The translations under genes were made by a program, and so were the position numbers. From assembly GCA_964436825.1 (NCBI GenBank), contig CAYTEO010000013.1, positions 1-54,917 on the forward strand: a stretch of 54,917 nucleotides of DNA, in the 5' to 3' direction. The stretch comes from CAYTEO01 sp964436825. Its GTDB lineage: Bacteria; Krumholzibacteriota; Krumholzibacteriia; LZORAL124-64-63. The notes under the pieces were generated by a model, which worked only from the letters and a program-made list of their open reading frames with translations, searched no databases and had not been told where the DNA came from. Position 1 is the stretch's first letter, and each line of letters starts with the position of its first letter. Below are positions 8,256 through 15,674 of the stretch, piece after piece.

Positions 8256-10889
8256 ATGAACGACCTGACGACCTCCTCCCTCGGCCCCGCCACCCTGGCG
8301 GTCCTGCCCAACGGCATGCGCCTGATCGTCCTGGAGGACCACCGCGGCGGCGTGGCCACCTGCAACGTCTGGGTCCGGGCCGGTTCCAACCTGGAGCCCG
8401 ACGGCGTGCGCGGCTGGTCCCACGGCATCGAGCACATGCTGTTCAAGGGAACGGATCGGCGCGGCGAGCGCGACTTCGCCCTGGCCGTGGCGGACCTGGG
8501 GGGGCGCAGCAACGCCGGCACCGGCTACGAGACGACGAACTACCACATCACCGTGCCCACCGCCGGCATCACCGCGGCGGCGGACCTGCTGGCCGACATC
8601 CTGTTCCACGCGTCTTTCGACCCCGCGTCGCTGGAGGCCGAGCGCCAGGTCCTGGTCCACGAGAACCATCTGCACGACGACCAGCCGGGCGGGTACGGGC
8701 TGACCTGGCGCCTGGCCCTGGAGCTGGCCTGCGACGCCAGCCCCTACCGGCGGCCCATCGGCGGCCGGGACGAGGACCTGCTGCGCACCCCCCGCGACGA
8801 GATCCTCGCCTTCTGGCGGGCCGCCTACCGGCCCGAGCGGATGACGACCGTCGTCGTCGGCGACGTGGACACGGGCCGGCTGCTGCCGGAGCTGGCGGTA
8901 CGCCTCGGCTCCTTCACCCCGCCGCCCGCGCCGCCGCTGCCCGACCCGCCGGTCGAGCCGCCCCACACCGCCCCCCGCTGCCGCCTGGTGACCGCCGACG
9001 TCAAGCGGCTGTACGCCAAGCTGGTCGTCCCCGCCCCGCCCGAGGGCGATCCCGACCGCCCGGTCGTGGAGATGATCCGCCACCTGCTGGCCGAGGGGCG
9101 CGGCAGCCGCCTGTTCCGCGAGGTCCGCGAGCGGGCCGGCCTGGCCAGCGAGATCTCGCTGCTGGGCGAGACCGGCCCCCGCGAGGGATGGCTGGTGGTG
9201 GACTGGGAGACCGATCCCGACCGGGGCCGGGACGCCCTGCTGGCCATCGTCCACGAGCTGGCCCTCCTCCAGCAGGAACCGGTCGACGAGCGCGAGCGGC
9301 AGCGGGCCCTGGCCCGGGCCCTGCTGGCCCACGAGGCGAACCGGGAGACGGTCCAGGGCCAGGCCTTCCTGATCGGCTGGCACGACCTGATGGGGGACCC
9401 GCTGCGGGCCTGGGACCTGCCGCAGCGCCTGGACGCCGTGACCACCGACGACATCATGCGTGTCAGCCGGCGCCTGTTCGCCCCCGAGCAGATCAGCCTC
9501 CTGCTCTACGGTCCCCGCGACGGCCTGGCTCCCGGCCTCCCCCGCGACGGCGAGGCGCTGCGCCCCCTGCTGGGGGAGCTGACCGGCCCCGGTGCGGACA
9601 CCCCCGGCAATCCCCCCCGGGTGCGCGGGACCGGGTTCGCCCCGCCCGCCGCCGCCACGACCGACCAGCCCTTCGTCGCCCTGGAGCTGCCCGGCGGCGC
9701 GCGTCTCTACGCCCGGTACGACCCCTCCCTGCCGCTGGCGACGGTCAGCGTGACGGTCCGCGGCGGCGTCTGGCTGCAGGACCGCCCGGGCGAGGCGTCC
9801 CTGGCCCAGCACGTCATGCTCAAGGGAACGGAAGGGCGGTCGGCGGAAGAGCTGGCCACCGCCTGGGAGGAGAAGGGCGTGACCGTGTCGCCGCTGGTGG
9901 GACGCGACCAGACCGGTCTGGTCGTCGCCGGCCTGACCCGGCACTGGCAGGAGGTCCTGGACCTCGTCGCCACGATGGTCTGCCGGCCGACCTTCCCCGA
10001 CGACGAGCTCGAGAGGGAGCGCCGGCTGGCCCTGGCCGACCTGGCCGCCTTCGCCGACGATCCCTTCCAGGCGGCGGCCCTCCGCCTGCGCGAACGGTTC
10101 TACGGCGACCACCCCTACGGCCCTCCCCTGGTGGGCTGGCCGGAGAGCCTGGCTGCCCTCACCCCCGAGGACCTGCATCGCTGGTACAACCGTGTCTGGC
10201 GACAGGGGAACATCGTCATCGTCGCCTCGGGAGACCTCGCGCCCGAATCCCTGGCCCGCCGGCTGGAACCGGTGCTGGCCGACATGCCGGCGGCACCGCC
10301 TGTCCAGGTCCCCGGTGGCGGCCAGATCGCCGTGCAGGGCCACGTCCAGGAGACGCTGCGGCGCGACAGCCAGCAGGTCGTCGTCCTGGCGGCCGTCCCC
10401 GGCCCGGCCCATCCCGACGCTCACCGCGCCGAGCTCTCCCTCTGGCAGGCCCTGCTGAACGGCCAGAGCGGACGCCTGTTCGCCAGGCTGCGCAACGAGC
10501 GCTCCCTCTGCTACACCGCGGGGGTCCAGGCGGCCGCGGGCCTGGGACCGGGGATGATCATCGCCTACATCCTGACGTCCCCAGACCGCGTCGCCGAGGC
10601 CGCCGACGCCCTGCGGGCCGAGCTGGAGGAGACGGCGAGCTCGCCCCCCACCGCCGAGGAGCTGGCCCGGGCCCGCCGGCGGCTGCGGGGCAACCTGCTG
10701 ATCAACCGCCAGACCCATGGCGACCGGGTCAGCCGCTGCAGCACGAACGTTCTCTACGGTCGGGATCCGGACGACCTGCGGAAACTGCTGGCCGCGCTCG
10801 ACGCCGTCACGCCGGAGTCGCTGCGGGCAGCCGTGGAATACTACCTGGCGGCGGGAACGAGGCTGGAATTGCGCCTCGGGCCGGCCTGA
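8256..10889 (+). CDS. M16-family zinc metallopeptidase, two-domain (PqqL/pitrilysin-like)
   Basis: The protein (877 aa from the ATG at 8256) is a fusion of two M16 halves. The N-terminal half has the inverted zinc motif HGIEH (His56, Glu59, His60) and the third ligand Glu136 in LVHE, at the expected spacing. The second half (from about residue 480) keeps the fold (LAQHVMLKGT) but lacks the HxxEH motif, and ends with the substrate-closing region RNERSLCYTAG. This is the usual active/inactive half pairing. There is no convincing signal peptide. The in-frame ATG at 8247 is also possible; the longer TTG frame from 8154 is less likely. It probably degrades peptides or signal sequences. Confidence 0.88.
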   Translation: MNDLTTSSLGPATLAVLPNGMRLIVLEDHRGGVATCNVWVRAGSNLEPDGVRGWSHGIEHMLFKGTDRRGERDFALAVADLGGRSNAGTGYETTNYHITVPTAGITAAADLLADILFHASFDPASLEAERQVLVHENHLHDDQPGGYGLTWRLALELACDASPYRRPIGGRDEDLLRTPRDEILAFWRAAYRPERMTTVVVGDVDTGRLLPELAVRLGSFTPPPAPPLPDPPVEPPHTAPRCRLVTADVKRLYAKLVVPAPPEGDPDRPVVEMIRHLLAEGRGSRLFREVRERAGLASEISLLGETGPREGWLVVDWETDPDRGRDALLAIVHELALLQQEPVDERERQRALARALLAHEANRETVQGQAFLIGWHDLMGDPLRAWDLPQRLDAVTTDDIMRVSRRLFAPEQISLLLYGPRDGLAPGLPRDGEALRPLLGELTGPGADTPGNPPRVRGTGFAPPAAATTDQPFVALELPGGARLYARYDPSLPLATVSVTVRGGVWLQDRPGEASLAQHVMLKGTEGRSAEELATAWEEKGVTVSPLVGRDQTGLVVAGLTRHWQEVLDLVATMVCRPTFPDDELERERRLALADLAAFADDPFQAAALRLRERFYGDHPYGPPLVGWPESLAALTPEDLHRWYNRVWRQGNIVIVASGDLAPESLARRLEPVLADMPAAPPVQVPGGGQIAVQGHVQETLRRDSQQVVVLAAVPGPAHPDAHRAELSLWQALLNGQSGRLFARLRNERSLCYTAGVQAAAGLGPGMIIAYILTSPDRVAEAADALRAELEETASSPPTAEELARARRRLRGNLLINRQTHGDRVSRCSTNVLYGRDPDDLRKLLAALDAVTPESLRAAVEYYLAAGTRLELRLGPA

Positions 10890-10900
10890 GGGCCGGCCCG
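10877..10900. terminator. GC hairpin at the end of the M16 gene
   Basis: A perfect 10-bp stem (cgggccggcc / ggccggcccg) with loop TGAG spans the stop codon of the M16 gene, facing the convergent cupin gene. There is no U-tract on either side. It could act on both strands. Confidence 0.45.
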
Positions 10901-10910
10901 GGACGGCCGC

Positions 10911-11270
10911 TCACTCGGGACGGTGAACGGGGTAGCGCTGGGGGTCGTCCCCCATGTCTATGACGTAGCTCTCCTTGCTGAAGATCGTCCGGTGCTTCTT
11001 GCCGGCGGGGATGTAGTAGACGTCGCCCGACTGGTAGAGCTCGGTACGACCGTCGATCTCCAGGGTCATCTCCCCGGCGACGAGGTAGCCCCACTGGGCG
11101 GCGTGGCTGTGGTCCGGCACGACCGTTCCCTCCTCGAAGTGGAGGAAGGTGACCTGCTTCTCGTCGTTGGTCAGGGTATGGCCGGTGGCACCGGGAACGG
11201 GCATCTCGACCTGGGGCAGCCGGAGGATCTCCGGGGGCCAGAACTGTTGGGCAACCTGGACTCTTGCCAT
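10911..11270 (-). CDS. Single-domain cupin protein
   Basis: A 119-aa protein with one Cupin_2 barrel (residues about 35-105). The metal-site motif is H-H in DHSHAAQWGYLVAGE, and the second motif is GDVYYIPAGKKH. Such small cupins bind a metal or small ligand; the substrate is not recognisable. The start is supported by GGGGAGGT 6 nt upstream. It lies 91 bp downstream of the flavin reductase-like gene on the same strand, a gap that holds a 7-bp hairpin (11303-11322), so co-transcription is uncertain. Confidence 0.8.
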   Translation of the reverse strand: MARVQVAQQFWPPEILRLPQVEMPVPGATGHTLTNDEKQVTFLHFEEGTVVPDHSHAAQWGYLVAGEMTLEIDGRTELYQSGDVYYIPAGKKHRTIFSKESYVIDMGDDPQRYPVHRPE

Positions 11271-11361
11271 CGAGACCTCCCCTGGTAGGTGTCAACTGTC
11301 GTGGCCCGCCAGGATGCGGGCCGTCCCCTCTCTTCAAACACGCCACCCGCGCCGGGTTCCC

Positions 11362-11847
11362 TCAGGCCTCCTGCGGCCTGTAGTCCTCACCCCGCAGCGG
11401 CAGCACCGGCGGGCCGGCGACGACCTCGGCGGCGACGACCTCCCCGAAGAACATGTCGTGGTCCCCCGTCCGGATGCGGTCGACCTTGCGGCACAGGTAA
11501 CGCGCCACGCAGTCGGCCAGCGCCGGGACCCCGCCCTCCAGCAGGACATGGTCCACCTCGGCCCACTTGTCCCGCTCCCGGCCGGAGACCAGACCGAACA
11601 GCCTGGCCTCGGAGACCTGCCCCTCCCGCAGCAGCGAGACGCTGAACGCCGCGGCCTGGCAGAGAACGGGATGGGTGGCCCGCTCGTGGCCGATCGAGAC
11701 TGCGAGCATGGGGGGATCATGGGAGGTACGCATCACCCAGGAGGCGGTCAGGCCGGCCGTACGGCCGCCGACGGCGGTTCCGATGATGGTAACGGGTGCG
11801 GTCAGGAGTCTCAGGACGTCGGCCAGGGGCTGGTCGGGTCGCGCCAT
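11362..11847 (-). CDS. Flavin reductase-like FMN-binding protein
   Basis: The 161-aa protein matches the flavin reductase-like split-barrel fold: an early PVTIIGT strand, the GLTASWVMRTS FMN-phosphate loop, the PPMLAVSI strand and a C-terminal GDHDMFFGEVV. Members reduce FMN or hold it for partner oxygenases, or bind FMN for electron transfer. The ATG at 11847 has GGGAG upstream; the frame extends further but without a start signal. It lies between a histidine kinase gene and a cupin gene. Confidence 0.85.
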   Translation of the reverse strand: MARPDQPLADVLRLLTAPVTIIGTAVGGRTAGLTASWVMRTSHDPPMLAVSIGHERATHPVLCQAAAFSVSLLREGQVSEARLFGLVSGRERDKWAEVDHVLLEGGVPALADCVARYLCRKVDRIRTGDHDMFFGEVVAAEVVAGPPVLPLRGEDYRPQEA

Positions 11848-11895
11848 GGGGGCTCCCGGGAAGAGGGTGACGGGTTGCGCTCCACGGTCAGGGAC

Positions 11896-11924
11896 AGTGT
11901 ATCGACAGGCGTCCCCGGCGTCGA
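11896..11924 (-). promoter_or_regulatory. Candidate sigma-70 promoter for the flavin reductase-like gene
   Basis: Minus-strand TCGACG (11924-11919), a 17-bp spacer, then TACACT (11901-11896). Each hexamer matches 4 of 6 consensus bases. It lies about 50 bp before the start codon at 11847. Confidence 0.35.
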
Positions 11925-11938
11925 GCCCTCTTTTTCGG

Positions 11939-13570
11939 TCAGCGGGAACCGGGGTCTGCCGCCGCGCCGCTGTCGTCGTCGCTGCCGGCGGATTCGGGCA
12001 GCACGCGCGGGATCCGGCAGATGAACCGCGCACCCCGGCCCGGTTCGCTCTCGACGGTCAATTCCCCGCCCATGGTCCGGGACAGCTGGCGGGCGATGGC
12101 CAGGCCCAGGCCCGTGCCGGCCTGGCGGGCCTTCTCCCCTCCAAGCTGGGTGAACGGCTCGAAGATCCGCTCCTGGAGGTGGGCGGGGATCCCCTCGCCG
12201 GTATCCTCCACCTCCAGGACGAGCCACTCCGCGGCCTCGCCCTCGGCACGACAGCGGACGGTCACTCCGCCCTGGCGGGTGAACTTGACGGCGTTGCCCA
12301 CCAGGTTCATCAGGATCTGGCCCAGCCGCGTGGCGTCGCCCACGGCCTCGTCGGGCAGGTCGGGATCGCACTCCGTGCGCAGGTAGAGCCCCTTCTCCCG
12401 GGCGCCGGGACCGAGGATCTCGACGACGTCCCGGACGACCGCCGCGGGACGGTACGGCTGGCGGTCCAGCTCCAGCCGGCCGGCCTCGATCTTGGTGAGA
12501 TCCAGGATGTTGTTGATCAGCGACAGCAACACCTGGCCGCTCCGCTTGATGGACTGGGCGAACTCCGCGGCCTCCTGCTGGCTGATCGTCGGCAGGGTCA
12601 ACAGGTCGGCGAAACCGATGACACAGGTCAGCGGCGTGCGGATCTCGTGGGACATGGCCGCCAGGAAGAGGCTCTTGTTCCGGTTGGTCCGCTCCGCCTC
12701 GCGGATGGCCCGGCTCGCCTGCGCGTAGGCCTCCTCCAGCTCGCGCTTGGCGGCAGTGAGGGCCTGCTGGTCCCGGGTCCGCTCCAGCAGTGCCTCGCGG
12801 ATCCGGTCCGCTTCCTCCCGTTGCCGCTCCGAGTGGGCGGCGGCGATGGCCACCAGCGTCATCTGCTGGACCATGTGGAGCTGGAGCCGGTACTCGTCCG
12901 AGGCCCGGCGCGAGGCCCAGCTCGCCACCAGCCCCAGCAGCCGCCGGTGGGCCGTCCCGGGCGCGGGCAGGTCATGGGCGACGAGCCAGCCGAGAACGGC
13001 GCGCTCCCGCTCGTCCTCCAGGACCAGGGGCAGCGCCGTCAGCTTCGCCCCGCAGCCGGGACAGCGGTCGGGCACGGCAAGGTCGAGCCGATGGGCCCAT
13101 CCCTGGACGAGTTCGGCGAGCCGGACGCGGCAGTCGGCGGGGCAGTGGAGCAGGGCGGGGATCTGCAGGGGGCTGTTGTTGGCCTCCCGGAACCCGATGT
13201 CGTGGCGCAGGAACAGCAGGGACTGCAGACCGACCGCCTCGGCCAGGGCCGACCGCCAGCGGGTCAGCTCCTGCAGGTCGAGGATGGCCTCCGGCGGCAC
13301 CTCCCCGGGCGGGCAGATGCGGCCGTCGCGCAGGATGACCAGTCGCTCCTGGCGCTCCCGGAGGTACTCCTGGACCTGCCGGCGCCACCGCTCGTCGTCG
13401 CCCAGGTCCCGGGCGTCGGCCAGCAGGCGGAACTCCCGGCGTTCCCGCTCCAGGCGCCGGACCTGCTCCTCCAGCTCCCGGATGCGCCACTCCAGCTCGT
13501 TGCGGGAGACGCGACCGGCATCCCCGGGCTCGGAGGGGCGGCGCGGCGGTGTCATCGTCTGGTGGGACAT
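11939..13570 (-). CDS. Soluble sensor histidine kinase with Cys-rich N-terminal sensor region
   Basis: A 543-aa kinase with no membrane segment. Residues 20-80 form a charged coiled coil. Residues 90-225 look like a GAF-like input region with two cysteine pairs (Cys143/Cys147 and CPGC at 170-173) that could bind metal or sense redox state. Another coiled coil (245-300) leads to HisKA (MSHEIRTPLT, His308) and HATPase_c with N-box (Asn422, Asn426), DTGEGIP and GTGLGLAI. No receiver or partner regulator lies next to it, so the target is unknown. The ATG at 13570 has GAGG upstream. The next genes encode a flavin reductase-like protein and a cupin. Confidence 0.9.
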   Translation of the reverse strand: MSHQTMTPPRRPSEPGDAGRVSRNELEWRIRELEEQVRRLERERREFRLLADARDLGDDERWRRQVQEYLRERQERLVILRDGRICPPGEVPPEAILDLQELTRWRSALAEAVGLQSLLFLRHDIGFREANNSPLQIPALLHCPADCRVRLAELVQGWAHRLDLAVPDRCPGCGAKLTALPLVLEDERERAVLGWLVAHDLPAPGTAHRRLLGLVASWASRRASDEYRLQLHMVQQMTLVAIAAAHSERQREEADRIREALLERTRDQQALTAAKRELEEAYAQASRAIREAERTNRNKSLFLAAMSHEIRTPLTCVIGFADLLTLPTISQQEAAEFAQSIKRSGQVLLSLINNILDLTKIEAGRLELDRQPYRPAAVVRDVVEILGPGAREKGLYLRTECDPDLPDEAVGDATRLGQILMNLVGNAVKFTRQGGVTVRCRAEGEAAEWLVLEVEDTGEGIPAHLQERIFEPFTQLGGEKARQAGTGLGLAIARQLSRTMGGELTVESEPGRGARFICRIPRVLPESAGSDDDSGAAADPGSR

Positions 13571-13663
13571 CCCATCCTCGCTGCTCGCAGGAAACCGTTG
13601 CCACCTCGCGGCGGCGGCTCGCCTGTCAGATCGGCCGGCAGCCGGGGAACTTGAGCGCGAGGA

Positions 13664-14233
13664 TCAGCTCCCCCCCAGTCCGTTGAACAGGTCGAGCTGG
13701 GGGGAGTAGGAGGGCAGGTCGACGGCCGCGAGGACGGTGCTGATCCAGCCGCTGCGCTCGGCGGGCGGCAGGGAGAGGTGGGGGATGCGCATCTCGCGCA
13801 GCAGCTCGTCCAGGAGCCGGTCGATGATCAGCTGGAAGTCGCGCGAGGTGTCGCGGGTGCCGTCGAACGAGGGCGGCTGGATGACCGGGACCCGGACCAG
13901 CAGGGTGTAGGTCTCGATCCAGCGGCGCAGCAGCGGTTCCAGGTCGGGACGTCGGCCCGCGGCGTGGACCATGTAGGCGTAGTTGTCGACGACCGAGCGG
14001 TCGCAGACGATGGCCTCGTAGGCGTGGGAGAGCTCGATCTCCCGGGCGATCTGGGTGTGGAGGATCCACTCCTGGGCGTCGGCCGTCGTCTCCCGGTTGA
14101 TGGGCAGCGGACAGAGGCGCGCCACCTCCTTGACGACGTCGACGCCGATGTCGAGCCGCTTCAGGCAGGCCGCCAGCTCGAAGCAGAGGGTCGTCTTGCC
14201 GACCCCGTGGGTACCGATGAACGCGATCTTCAT
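13664..14233 (-). CDS. P-loop ATPase/nucleotide kinase-like protein (AAA_28 type)
   Basis: The 189-aa protein begins with a strand and Walker A loop (GTHGVGKTT, residues 7-15). A DRS motif (CDRSVVDNYAY) near residue 95 is typical of deoxynucleoside kinase-like and NadR-kinase-like P-loop proteins of the AAA_28 family. The substrate is unknown. I took the ATG at 14233 because the conserved first strand starts there; the frame runs further upstream. There is little Shine-Dalgarno sequence, and CTGGAC-N18-TATCGT just upstream would place transcription start at or near the ATG. That leaderless possibility is speculative. Confidence 0.78.
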   Translation of the reverse strand: MKIAFIGTHGVGKTTLCFELAACLKRLDIGVDVVKEVARLCPLPINRETTADAQEWILHTQIAREIELSHAYEAIVCDRSVVDNYAYMVHAAGRRPDLEPLLRRWIETYTLLVRVPVIQPPSFDGTRDTSRDFQLIIDRLLDELLREMRIPHLSLPPAERSGWISTVLAAVDLPSYSPQLDLFNGLGGS

Positions 14234-14290
14234 GCCCTGACGATATCGCCTCGGCCGGCCGCCGTCCAGCGTCCAGAACGGCGGCGACAC

Positions 14291-14325
14291 GGCGGCGCCC
14301 CCGCCAGGGGTACGGGGGCGCCGTC
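14291..14325 (-). terminator. Strong GC hairpin after the Rho_N/SAP-like gene
   Basis: The inverted repeat ggcgcccccg / cgggggcgcc (14294-14303 and 14313-14322) has a 9-nt loop, and three further pairs, one of them G-U, extend it to 14291-14325. It lies in the 110-bp gap downstream of the small minus-strand gene ending at 14344. It has no U-tract. Confidence 0.5.
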
Positions 14326-14343
14326 GCGGGAGCACAGACCGGC

Positions 14344-14661
14344 TCAGGCCAGCCGGGCCGCCTTGCGGAGTTGTCGCTTCAGATGATGGATGGCGCGGCG
14401 GTGGCGGACCAGGCTCTCGCGGTCCCCGGCGGCGAGGGCCTCCTCGCGCAGCTTCTTCAGCTCGCGGATCCGGGCCTTGACGGCCGACTTGTCGATGCCG
14501 GTGACGACCTTGTGCGGCCGCTCGATCCCGAGCTTCTCCGCCAGCAGCTCGATCAGCTGCTCTTTTTTCATCGCCGTCACGCCGGTGACCTCGGGCAGGT
14601 GCTCCTTCATCATGGCCCGCAGCTCGTCGACCTTGTGCTTCTGCAGTTCGTGCCAGTCCAT
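14344..14661 (-). CDS. Small basic protein with Rho_N/SAP-like helix-extended-helix domain
   Basis: A 105-aa, Lys/Arg-rich protein. Residues 5-45 (KVDELRAMMKEHLPEV, then MKKEQLIELLAEKLG) resemble the Rho termination-factor N-terminal or SAP fold that binds nucleic acids. The rest is a charged helix (residues 55-105) ending RRAIHHLKRQLRK. The start at 14661 has an ideal AAGGAGG 6 nt upstream. It is 17 bp downstream of the secreted OB-fold gene, so probably co-transcribed. Its function is not recognised; it may bind RNA or DNA. Confidence 0.72.
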   Translation of the reverse strand: MDWHELQKHKVDELRAMMKEHLPEVTGVTAMKKEQLIELLAEKLGIERPHKVVTGIDKSAVKARIRELKKLREEALAAGDRESLVRHRRAIHHLKRQLRKAARLA

Positions 14662-14678
14662 CACCCCTCCTTCAGGTC

Positions 14679-15359
14679 TCAGTGGTACAGGGACTTGACG
14701 TGACCGAAGCCGAGCCGCTCCGCCGGGACGGCGCAGTCGACGGGCTCGACGGCCAGGGCCTTCAGCAGGTGCTGTCCGCCGTAGTAGAAGAAGACCCCGT
14801 CGGCGTTGTTGTAGCACTCGGCCACGTGGACGTCCGGGAACAGGTGATAGTAGTCGAAAAGGGTCAGCAGGTCACCCGTCTCGTAGGAGGCGACGATCCA
14901 CTCGCCCCCCTCGTGGACCTCCTGGACGATCAGCCCGTCGGTGACGTGGACCCGGGTGCTCTCCCACGCCTCGGGGTCGGCCAGCAGGTCGGCCACGGTC
15001 ACCTCGACGACCGGAGGCGTCGCCGTCCCCACGACGGTGAGGTGGGCGTCGGGGGGAAAGACGAGACTGATCATGTCGCGGTCGTGGTCGACGACGTAGG
15101 TCCCCAGGATCTCCACGAGATCACCCACGGCCACCGCGGGCGACTCTCCCAGCCAGACCCAGACGGAACGGTAGGGCCCCCCCGAGGGCTCGCCGACGAC
15201 GACACCCTGCTCGAACAGGGCCGTCACGACGGCGCCGGAGATGGAGACCTCGCTCCCGGCCGGGACCAGCCCGGTGCGGATGTCGTGGATGGTGCCACCG
15301 CTGGCCGCCGCCGCCAGGACGGTGCTCGCCAGCAGGATGAAGACGGCTGCTCGATTCAT
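14679..15359 (-). CDS. Secreted single OB-fold-like protein
   Basis: The 226-aa protein has a signal peptide (residues 1-22, ending ASGG). The following region resembles the OB-fold found at the N terminus of extracellular nucleases (IHDIRTGLVPAGSEVSISG, then VWVWLGE). No nuclease catalytic domain follows, so it is an OB domain on its own with a second similar half (VEVTVADLLADPEAWEST). It probably binds nucleic acid or saccharide outside the cytoplasm. The start has GGGGGAGG upstream and a good promoter at 15414-15443. It is divergent from the pilus locus. Confidence 0.7.
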   Translation of the reverse strand: MNRAAVFILLASTVLAAAASGGTIHDIRTGLVPAGSEVSISGAVVTALFEQGVVVGEPSGGPYRSVWVWLGESPAVAVGDLVEILGTYVVDHDRDMISLVFPPDAHLTVVGTATPPVVEVTVADLLADPEAWESTRVHVTDGLIVQEVHEGGEWIVASYETGDLLTLFDYYHLFPDVHVAECYNNADGVFFYYGGQHLLKALAVEPVDCAVPAERLGFGHVKSLYH

Positions 15360-15413
15360 GACTGCCTCCCCCGGAGATGATGCGGCCGGCGCCCTCCTCC
15401 GGGCGCTTTGCCA

Positions 15414-15443
15414 ATAGTAACCCCCTGCCGTGCCGGCCGTCAA
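15414..15443 (-). promoter_or_regulatory. Sigma-70 promoter for the secreted OB-fold gene
   Basis: Minus-strand TTGACG (15443-15438), an 18-bp spacer and TACTAT (15419-15414). Matches are 5 of 6 and 4 of 6. The predicted leader is about 48 nt and contains the ribosome site. Confidence 0.5.
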
Positions 15444-15450
15444 ACGTCAC

Positions 15451-15467
15451 TGGTCGAGAATCGACCA
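15451..15467. promoter_or_regulatory. 17-bp inverted repeat, candidate enhancer-binding-protein site
   Basis: TGGTCGA-GAA-TCGACCA is a perfect 7-bp inverted repeat. It lies 119 bp upstream of the sigma-54 element, the usual distance for a bacterial enhancer site. It also sits only 8 bp upstream of the -35 of the opposite promoter, so one regulator could serve both directions. Confidence 0.45.
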
Positions 15468-15585
15468 CCTCTCCCTCCCACGGCGCCGGAACGGCCCGAC
15501 CGGCACCGTCCGCCCCCTGGCCCACCCCCCTGCCCGGACGGCTCAACCCCGTGGGCTGCTTGCCGATACCAGCGCACACGGCAGG

Positions 15586-15601
15586 TGGCACGCCCGTTGC
15601 A
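15586..15601 (+). promoter_or_regulatory. Sigma-54 (RpoN) promoter of the type IV pilus locus
   Basis: TGGCACGCCCGTTGCA matches the RpoN consensus TGGCACG-N4-TTGC(A/T) at every defined position, with GG and GC separated by exactly 10 bp. Transcription would start near 15612, about 60 nt before pilB. Confidence 0.8.
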
Positions 15602-15674
15602 GTATCGACCGCGTCGGTCCCCGGAAAGGGGACCAGTCTCCCGTTTCGCTGACAGCAGAGGGGAAACGACGACG

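Larger units (their letters stand above)
15360..15674. other. 315-bp divergent control region
   Basis: No gene is seen here. It holds the minus-strand sigma-70 promoter of the OB-fold gene, a 17-bp inverted repeat, and the plus-strand sigma-54 promoter of the pilus locus. Confidence 0.8.

Noticed and set aside
11303..11322. 7-bp hairpin between the flavin reductase and cupin genes as a terminator
   Set aside because: The stem is short, has no U-tract and lies within a likely operon gap, so it is only mentioned with the cupin gene.
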